The notes beneath the pieces were generated by a model, which was given only the letters and a program-made list of their open reading frames with translations, had not been told where the DNA came from and searched no databases. Shown piece after piece: positions 16,637 to 22,786 of a stretch of DNA of 22,786 nt. The translations under genes were made by a program, and so were the position numbers. The DNA comes from an uncultured Muribaculaceae bacterium (GTDB lineage Bacteria > Bacteroidota > Bacteroidia > Bacteroidales > Muribaculaceae). The stretch lies in contig CAJTZS010000055.1 of the NCBI GenBank assembly GCA_910584055.1, positions 1 to 22,786 on the forward strand, given 5' to 3'. The first letter of the stretch is position 1. Each line of letters starts with the position of its first letter.

Positions 16637-16684
16637 TGTCGGTTCCTGATGACCTAAACTTTTTTTACCATTTCCTACACTGTT

Positions 16685-18481
16685 TTATTTCACTGCGACT
16701 TTGAGAACTTCAGCCGCATCATCACCCTTAACGACAAGCATGTATACACCGGGTTCAAGATTCAGAGACACGCCTTCTCCTGCAGAAACAACGAAAGATG
16801 CTGTTTTAGCTCCGGACGTTGCATACACTTCAATTTCTGCAGCCAAATCGGAAATTACGACACCGTCATGATATCTCACGCCGCCGCGTGCATTCTCAAT
16901 CTCGGTAACGGCTGACTCGTCCCCACCCTTCACGAACGCACTTGCTATTTTTGCTGAATTAATTGTCTGTACCCCCCATTCGGCGATATTATCCTTTTTT
17001 ATGTTCAGCGTGCGCGTCAATGCAGTGGAAGCCGCATTTACATCGCCCTGGAGCAATTTACCGGTGGTAAAGTTGGCCGGGACTGTGCTGAAGACCTTGC
17101 CATCCTTGGTCTTAACATATAGATTATAGCGCAATGCACCGACCGGGGCAGCTTTGTCGCTTCCTGCCTCCCAAGTGAACACTGTCTTGTTTCCGTTTTC
17201 CGTGCAGACAGCTTTAGCCGGGGCTGACGGAGCTGAGAACGTCCCCCTGGATGTAGCGTTATTATAAAGTTCGAACAAGTCGCCGTCGCCATATCCCATC
17301 ACCGCCGCATCGGGTTTTAAGTTATTATTGAAATCGGCTATGGCTACAGAGGCTCCGCCTCGATGGCCAGCCATTATATCAGTATTGGCTGTGAAAGTGC
17401 CGTCACCGTTGGCATACGCCACTACGCTGACCTGGCCGTTGTCGCCCTCACCGGCATATACGATATCAATAAGGCCGTCACCGTTCAAGTCACCCCAGTC
17501 AGCACCGGAAACCTTAACGCCGGGGAGAGCGCCAAGCTCCATCTTTGTAAAAGAGACACCATTATTGTTCTTATAAACGGCTGCCTGTTTTGCCCATCCC
17601 TGGGGACATGACTCTCCTGTGACGAAAAGGTCAGGCCAACCGTCATTGTCAACATCTACAACCATTATATTCCCCTTCTCCGTTCCGGCATTGAGCGCGT
17701 CGAAGTCGGTTGACATCTTTTCTTCAAAGAATCCGTTCCCGTCATTTATATAAAGCCGGATACGGTCATTATCAATCCATCCCGAGACGGCAAGATCCGG
17801 GAAACCGTCTTTATTGAAATCACCTACGGCCATCGTGCCTCCACGTTGGGGATTGAGACCGACACCCGACATCTTTTCGAATTCTCCCGTGCCTCCTTTA
17901 TTTACGAACAGCACCGGTTCTCCGGCATCTTCTCGCGGATTTCCACAGAAGGTAATTATGTCAGGATAGCCGTCGCTGTTGAAATCGGCCACGGCCGTAA
18001 GGCCGCAATACCATTTTTCCTGGTCGTCGCCATCGATACTGATTTCTCCATCCAGCTTGAACACATTAGTGTCGACCATAGTGAAATTGCCAGTCCCGTC
18101 TCCCTGCATCAGCTTGGCGTTCCACGAACTGCCGAGTATGAAATCGATGTTGCCGTCGGCATTATAGTCGATAGGGACAATCACCCTATGCCATGAGCAA
18201 CCATCCGGATCGGGAATCGCATCCCCTTTCGTATAGCCGTAACCATCGCCCGACAGGAGCTTGATTGTCGGCGTCCATCCGTTGGGAACGTCGCGACCCT
18301 TCACGAGCAGTTCAAGATTGCCATCGTTATTAACATCAATAAATGCCATGTTTCCCTGGAACATTCCAGTCGGGCAGATATTTGATATATTCAGTTTCGA
18401 CAAAGCCGGCTTGGTGACAGCGCCAACTGAAAATGCAGACGCAGCTATTGTCGTAGCGGCGATTATTATATTCTTATTCAT
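16685..18481 (-). CDS. Secreted FG-GAP/VCBS seven-repeat beta-propeller protein with Fn3-like and T9SS-like C-terminal domains
   Basis: This 598-residue protein has a signal peptide (about 1-21) with no lipobox. Seven calcium-loop repeats of the form DxNxDGxxD start at residues 49, 105, 166, 221, 276, 331 and 383. Their even spacing of 52-61 residues fits a seven-bladed integrin-like propeller. The seventh repeat (DFNNNLKPD) has lost the DG. A fibronectin III-like domain follows (about 417-520, with TVFTWEAGSD and GALRYNLYVK). A C-terminal domain (about 530-598, with IEVYATSGAK and LEPGVYMLVV) resembles Por/type IX sorting domains. It lies 30 bp after the SusD gene, where many loci encode a surface glycan-binding protein, so I infer a glycan-binding role. 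No catalytic residues are recognisable. Its exact partner is unknown. Confidence 0.85.
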   Translation of the reverse strand: MNKNIIIAATTIAASAFSVGAVTKPALSKLNISNICPTGMFQGNMAFIDVNNDGNLELLVKGRDVPNGWTPTIKLLSGDGYGYTKGDAIPDPDGCSWHRVIVPIDYNADGNIDFILGSSWNAKLMQGDGTGNFTMVDTNVFKLDGEISIDGDDQEKWYCGLTAVADFNSDGYPDIITFCGNPREDAGEPVLFVNKGGTGEFEKMSGVGLNPQRGGTMAVGDFNKDGFPDLAVSGWIDNDRIRLYINDGNGFFEEKMSTDFDALNAGTEKGNIMVVDVDNDGWPDLFVTGESCPQGWAKQAAVYKNNNGVSFTKMELGALPGVKVSGADWGDLNGDGLIDIVYAGEGDNGQVSVVAYANGDGTFTANTDIMAGHRGGASVAIADFNNNLKPDAAVMGYGDGDLFELYNNATSRGTFSAPSAPAKAVCTENGNKTVFTWEAGSDKAAPVGALRYNLYVKTKDGKVFSTVPANFTTGKLLQGDVNAASTALTRTLNIKKDNIAEWGVQTINSAKIASAFVKGGDESAVTEIENARGGVRYHDGVVISDLAAEIEVYATSGAKTASFVVSAGEGVSLNLEPGVYMLVVKGDDAAEVLKVAVK

Positions 18482-18511
18482 TGTTTACTTATCAATTGTT
18501 TAAAAAACTTT

Positions 18512-20089
18512 TTATCGGTATCCTTCGTTCTGGTCGGAATAGTCAATATCGTCGTTCTGGTCAAGTTCCTTCAATGGAATCGGCCACACCTTATTGTATT
18601 CGGCAATAGTTCCCGAACGCTTGGCCCATTCGTTTCTGGTCTTGACATATTCAACGAAGTGGCCGGTGCGCACGAGGTCGAACTTGCGCCAACGCTCCCC
18701 GAATAATTCACGGACACGTTCGGTCATTATTTCTTCGCGGAACTTATCTTTCGACATTCCCTCATTCCATGCCTTGTCGGCAGGCAGGGAATTCTCCCAA
18801 GCGCGGCGGCGGATTCTGTTCACCTGTTTCACAGCTTCTGGAGTCTGCCCGATCTCGTTCAAAGCTTCAGCGTAAAGGAGAATCGCATTTCCAAGACGCA
18901 GGAACGGAATGTTCTTACCGCAATTCCACATATTGTTGAATCCCATGCCGGAATGAGTGTCGGTGCGGAAATCTTCATATTTCTTGATATGGGGTTTCAG
19001 CTCGTCATGATCCTCGCCTATATCTTCCCAAGAAATATTTGAAAGGTCGGGAGTGACACCGTAATATTCGAAATCATAGCGTATATTCTCGTCGCGCCTG
19101 ATGTCGCCGTCTTCCCATATACCGCCGTCCTCGATGTCGCTGTAAGCCCATTTTGTCGGCACGGCATGGTCATAACCCGACATATAGCATGCGTCTCCGA
19201 AGAACGACTGCACAGCGCGGGAACCAACGGCGAACTGAACGGCATTGTTGTTCGGCCACGCATTGTCGAACTGCCATTCGAATATCCCTTCCTGTGTGTT
19301 TTTCATGTTATAGTCCCACAGGTCGTAATATTCAACCAGATTATACACGCCGCTATTGACCACATCTCCAAGAGCCTCGGATGCAAGTGTGAAATCTCGG
19401 AGGCCGGTCTCTTCGGGAGCCGCCATATACGCATACCCGAGCAACATGAGCGCGGCGTAGCGGTTGGCGCGTTCCGGCTGGCTCGTGTCAGGAAGATATT
19501 TCTCTGCATCTTTAAGGTCGTTTATAATGAAAGACCAAACGTCTTTCATAGGCTGACGGGCATAAGTGAGCTGGTCGATACGTTCCAGATCAAGGACCGG
19601 TATCCTGCCATAAATCATGGCAAGTTCCATTGTGAGCCCCGCGCGTATGAAACAGGATTCACCATAAAGCTGCCCTTCGAATTCGGAATTGTCACGCAAG
19701 GGTTTGAGGGCCTTCACAAGCTTGGCGGCTTCGCCCACTGCCGGCCAGCGGTTGCCCCAATGATTCTCCACATAGGAAAGTTCAGAAGTCAGCAACGCAT
19801 CGTAACGGTCCAATGAACCGCGTTTCATGCCATCCTCTTTCAGTGCCTGATAAGCCCCGGATTGAATTTCATCGGTGCCCACAAGAAGGAGATGAAGGTT
19901 GTTGCAACTCGCTTCACGCCATTTTTTATAACAGTTTTGAAGACTTGTCTCCGCATATTCAGGAGATGAATATATCTGGTCTTCGGTGAGAGAAGTCTTT
20001 GGCTTTTCATCGAGAAAGTCATCGCACGATACCATCGGAAGGGCAATAAGTGCCAGAAGACCGTATTTGAATATTTTTAATGATTTCAT
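18512..20089 (-). CDS. SusD/RagB-family outer-membrane glycan-binding lipoprotein
   Basis: This 525-residue lipoprotein has a signal peptide with lipobox cysteine Cys22 (PMVSC, then DDFLDEKP, the typical SusD start). Family blocks include FLRLGNAILLYAEALNEIG and VNRIRRRAW near residues 390-425, and the C-terminal TERVRELFGERWRKFDLVRTGHF. TPR-like helices frame the ligand site. It forms the lid of the SusC transporter on the cell surface and captures an oligosaccharide whose identity cannot be read from sequence. It starts 23 bp after the SusC stop and precedes the propeller-protein gene by 30 bp, so all three form one transcript. The length is normal and nothing is broken. Confidence 0.96.
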   Translation of the reverse strand: MKSLKIFKYGLLALIALPMVSCDDFLDEKPKTSLTEDQIYSSPEYAETSLQNCYKKWREASCNNLHLLLVGTDEIQSGAYQALKEDGMKRGSLDRYDALLTSELSYVENHWGNRWPAVGEAAKLVKALKPLRDNSEFEGQLYGESCFIRAGLTMELAMIYGRIPVLDLERIDQLTYARQPMKDVWSFIINDLKDAEKYLPDTSQPERANRYAALMLLGYAYMAAPEETGLRDFTLASEALGDVVNSGVYNLVEYYDLWDYNMKNTQEGIFEWQFDNAWPNNNAVQFAVGSRAVQSFFGDACYMSGYDHAVPTKWAYSDIEDGGIWEDGDIRRDENIRYDFEYYGVTPDLSNISWEDIGEDHDELKPHIKKYEDFRTDTHSGMGFNNMWNCGKNIPFLRLGNAILLYAEALNEIGQTPEAVKQVNRIRRRAWENSLPADKAWNEGMSKDKFREEIMTERVRELFGERWRKFDLVRTGHFVEYVKTRNEWAKRSGTIAEYNKVWPIPLKELDQNDDIDYSDQNEGYR

Positions 20090-20112
20090 TTTTACTGATG
20101 TTAAGAAGCTGT

Positions 20113-22786
20113 TTAGAACAAGCTGAATGACAAACCTATCGTATATGTGCGCTCTGCGGGGAAATAACCGCTGCCGTCACCGTATTCTGGATCGAAACCT
20201 TTATATTTGGTGGCGCAGAAAACATTGCTCGCCGTGAAATATAGACGCAGGTTATTGAAACGTATCTTGTCAAGTATTCTTTTCGGGAAACTATATGAGA
20301 GTGAAAGGGTGGAGAGACGAAGGAAGGATGAGTCCTGGATATAGCGGTCGGTATCTCCGGCACCATAAGCGCTGTAACCGCTTGCATTACGGATTCTGCG
20401 AGGGAAATAGCCACCGGTATTTTGCGGTGTCCACACGTTAAGCAAGTCGGTTGACGCATGGCTCTCTCCTACAGAACTTACAAGTCCCTCATAATACTCA
20501 CTTATTTTGTGGCCTCCCACTGAATAATTGAACACCGCGTTGAGCGACAACCCTTTCCAGGTTAAATCCGTGGAGAAACCTCCGTAAAATTTAGGATCGA
20601 GCTTGCCGAAGACCTGTCGGTCATATGAATCCACCACACCGTCGGGCTTACCGTCGGGTCCGGTCACGTCAAGTGCGTAGAGATCACCCAGTCCGATGGT
20701 GCGTCCGTTGTAGTCCTTGCCTTCCCATTCGCTGCGGTTCCATTCGTTGGCGATGCCGCCGGCGCGGAGGGTATAGATATTGTTGAGCGACTCGCCGACA
20801 AAAATATTGTACCATCGCCAACTGCCCAATATGCGGTCGACATTGCCATAAAGTTTTGTAACCTTATTGCGGTCGAAACCGAGGTTGGCGCTGATATTCC
20901 ATGTCCAGTCCTGATTGCGTATCGGAGTCGCCTCGATTGTGAGATCCATACCCTTATTCTGGAGTTCACCTACATTCTCCACCGTATATGTGTATCCCGA
21001 TGTGTTGGGCAATGAATGCGAAAGGAGCAAGTTGGAGTTATTGATGAAGTATCCTTCCACGGTGACATTCAGCTTATGGTTGAAGAAGCTCATGTCAAGT
21101 GCGATGTTGGTCTGTTTTTGTTTCTCCCATGTTATGTCCGGAGTTCCTCGGCGGCCATCGGTCCCATAAGAGGGTGTGGTGTTAGACGGGGCAGGAGGAG
21201 AATACAGGGTGGCATACATGAAATCACCTATGTCCTGATTACCGACCACGCCATAACCTCCGCGCAGTTTAATCTGATTAACCTGAGGAAGCTTGGGGAA
21301 GAAATGCTCATTGGTAATGTCCCATGCCAAAGAGAAAGAGGGGAAGAAACCCCAGCGGTGACCCTCGGCGAATTTTGAGCTGCCGTCCCATCTTCCAGTG
21401 AATGTTGCGTAATAACGGGAATCATAAGAATAGTTTCCGCGTATCACATAAGACATAAGGGAATTTGCCACGCAGCTGTTATATATTTTTCGCTCATCCG
21501 GCACAGATGCTCCGAAAAGGCCATGATAACCGAGGTCGTTTGAAGCGAACTTGCGTCCCTCACCCTTGAGATCGCTGTAAGTCTTTCGGGACGTCGAGGT
21601 TCCGAAGAAAGCGTTCACACGATGAACATAATTGAATGTCTTGTCATAGCTGATAGTGTTGTCCCATTGCCATTGAGTCTCGTTGAAACGCTGCTGAGTG
21701 GCGTAGGCATCCTCGCTATAGTTGCGGTACGATTCCTGAATGCCCGTAGGAACGAATTGATTCCAGCTCTGTTCGCCATGGTTGATTGCAAAGGTGGATC
21801 GGATATTGAGGCCGTCAATGGGGTTGATATTGATGAAATTGGAAGATGTCAGGTGATACCGGGAGCGGTCTGTCACAATCTCCATCGAATTGAAAGGATT
21901 GAAATTGTTGTTGGTCTCGCCAGATTGTGCACGCCAGAACAATGTAAGGTTCTCCGTGTTGTGGCGTGTTTCATCATTCATGAAAGGTTCATAATCAAGA
22001 AGGGGGTTTCCATTCTGTCGCGCCTGGTTATACACACTTCCGCTGGTCATATTGTCTTTCTGATATGTAAAGGAAGTGTTGGTTCCGACCTGCAGCCATT
22101 TTGTTATATTCGCAGAAGCATTGATACGGCCTGTATAACGGTTTTGGTCCGTACCCTTCATTATACCCTCGAGCTGATTGATACCGAGACTCATATAAAA
22201 GTTCACACCGTCGGTGGCTTTGGAGAATGCGAGCGTGTGGTTGTGCTGCACCCCGGTGCGCGTCACCTGCTTAAGCCAGTCATAGCTCTTGCCCGCACGC
22301 CAGGTTTCAAACTCACGGTTCTCGAACGCGATATTTGAATTCATGAGCACGTCATCGATATACGCCTGACGGTCTGCCTCAGGATTGTTATACATGTAGC
22401 CATTTGCAAACGACTGTGTACGCAAGTCGAAAAGCTGCTGTGCATTCATTGTCTCCGGTCGGTGCCCCATTCTCGAAAAACTTACCCATCCGTCGTAGGA
22501 AACCTCGGCGGTTCCTTTCTTACCTTTCTTGGTGGTAACGAGAATAACGCCATTCGCACCGCGCGAACCATAGAGAGCCGTAGCTGAGGCATCCTTAAGT
22601 ATCTGGATTGATTCCACGTCATTTACGTTGATGGAATTGTAGAAACCGAAGTCATTACCCATCACAAGACCGTCGACAACATAAATAGGGGCTGTTCCTG
22701 AATTGATGGCTCTTATCGGAAATTTCCGATAAGTCGCATTATCAGAACTTTTTACGGATTCCTGTTTTTGCGCATACCACTTTGAA
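20113..22786 (-). CDS. SusC/RagA-family TonB-dependent outer-membrane transporter (5' end outside window)
   Basis: This is the C-terminal 890 or so residues of a SusC-type transporter. Coding runs off the right edge, so the signal peptide, carboxypeptidase-like domain and TonB box are not seen. A GTG-initiated frame from 22665 is just an internal valine. The plug part is clear from AINSGTAPIYVVDG onward through VESIQILKDASATALYGSRG and ANGVILVTTKKGKKG. The 22-strand barrel fills the rest and ends TYTIGLSFSLF with the usual terminal Phe. It imports the oligosaccharide captured by the adjacent SusD lipoprotein using TonB energy. The 40 visible codons before 22665 are open, but the outer half (about 22712 to the edge) does not resemble a SusC plug and starts at a 22-bp palindrome. 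The gene may be rearranged or interrupted there. Confidence 0.94.
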   Translation of the reverse strand, partial: SKWYAQKQESVKSSDNATYRKFPIRAINSGTAPIYVVDGLVMGNDFGFYNSINVNDVESIQILKDASATALYGSRGANGVILVTTKKGKKGTAEVSYDGWVSFSRMGHRPETMNAQQLFDLRTQSFANGYMYNNPEADRQAYIDDVLMNSNIAFENREFETWRAGKSYDWLKQVTRTGVQHNHTLAFSKATDGVNFYMSLGINQLEGIMKGTDQNRYTGRINASANITKWLQVGTNTSFTYQKDNMTSGSVYNQARQNGNPLLDYEPFMNDETRHNTENLTLFWRAQSGETNNNFNPFNSMEIVTDRSRYHLTSSNFININPIDGLNIRSTFAINHGEQSWNQFVPTGIQESYRNYSEDAYATQQRFNETQWQWDNTISYDKTFNYVHRVNAFFGTSTSRKTYSDLKGEGRKFASNDLGYHGLFGASVPDERKIYNSCVANSLMSYVIRGNYSYDSRYYATFTGRWDGSSKFAEGHRWGFFPSFSLAWDITNEHFFPKLPQVNQIKLRGGYGVVGNQDIGDFMYATLYSPPAPSNTTPSYGTDGRRGTPDITWEKQKQTNIALDMSFFNHKLNVTVEGYFINNSNLLLSHSLPNTSGYTYTVENVGELQNKGMDLTIEATPIRNQDWTWNISANLGFDRNKVTKLYGNVDRILGSWRWYNIFVGESLNNIYTLRAGGIANEWNRSEWEGKDYNGRTIGLGDLYALDVTGPDGKPDGVVDSYDRQVFGKLDPKFYGGFSTDLTWKGLSLNAVFNYSVGGHKISEYYEGLVSSVGESHASTDLLNVWTPQNTGGYFPRRIRNASGYSAYGAGDTDRYIQDSSFLRLSTLSLSYSFPKRILDKIRFNNLRLYFTASNVFCATKYKGFDPEYGDGSGYFPAERTYTIGLSFSLF
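22712..22733. repeat. 22-bp perfect palindrome within the SusC reading frame
   Basis: CTTATCGGAAA is followed directly by its own reverse complement, with no spacer. In the SusC frame it encodes YRKFPI and parts of the flanking codons. Recognisable plug sequence (AINSGTAPIYVVDG) begins immediately inside it, while the sequence outside does not look like SusC. Confidence 0.85.

Noticed and set aside
22663..22665. GTG as the SusC start
   Set aside because: It is the valine before MGNDFG inside the plug (YVVDGLVMGNDFG). The frame continues upstream to the window edge.

Overview
The window reads as Bacteroidota, most likely a gut Bacteroidales (Bacteroidaceae- or Muribaculaceae-like; family-level placement is a guess). 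The basis is a SusC/SusD pair, a hybrid two-component system (HTCS), a NigD-like surface lipoprotein, glycosidases with signal peptides, perfect copies of the Bacteroides -7 promoter box TAnnTTTG, and little use of Shine-Dalgarno sites. I find 11 protein genes, one cut by the right edge, and no RNA genes, CRISPR arrays or complete mobile elements.

Left region (1-2790, + strand): a NigD-like lipoprotein, then an ECF sigma factor whose stop overlaps the start of a protein with a cytoplasmic N-terminus, one inner-membrane helix, a low-complexity linker and a C-terminal outer-membrane beta-barrel. This layout fits the dual membrane-spanning anti-sigma factors (Dma) and their ECF21-type sigma partners described in Bacteroides thetaiotaomicron as controlling outer-membrane vesiculation.

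Middle region (2790-9900): a GH36 alpha-galactosidase (-) and a GH2 beta-mannosidase (+) diverge from a 303-bp promoter region. Across a bidirectional terminator lies an SGNH sialate O-acetylesterase-family esterase (-). Together they suggest breakdown of galactosylated, perhaps acetylated, mannan side chains and oligosaccharides. No endo-mannanase is present here.

Right region (9900-22786, - strand): a polysaccharide utilization locus transcribed right to left as SusC (partial), SusD, a secreted FG-GAP/VCBS seven-repeat propeller protein, a clan GH-D glycosidase, and the HTCS, which starts 3 nt after the glycosidase stop. A strong terminator followed at once by a promoter-like box separates the SusCD/propeller part from the glycosidase/HTCS part. 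The propeller protein and the GH-D enzyme both end in domains resembling type IX secretion (Por) sorting domains.

The most striking non-coding feature lies between the HTCS and the esterase: a perfect 23-bp inverted repeat around a 141-bp spacer that carries a TATTTTTG box aimed at the esterase. This has the form of an invertible, phase-variable promoter. A second oddity is a 22-bp perfect palindrome inside the SusC reading frame, exactly where recognisable plug sequence stops.
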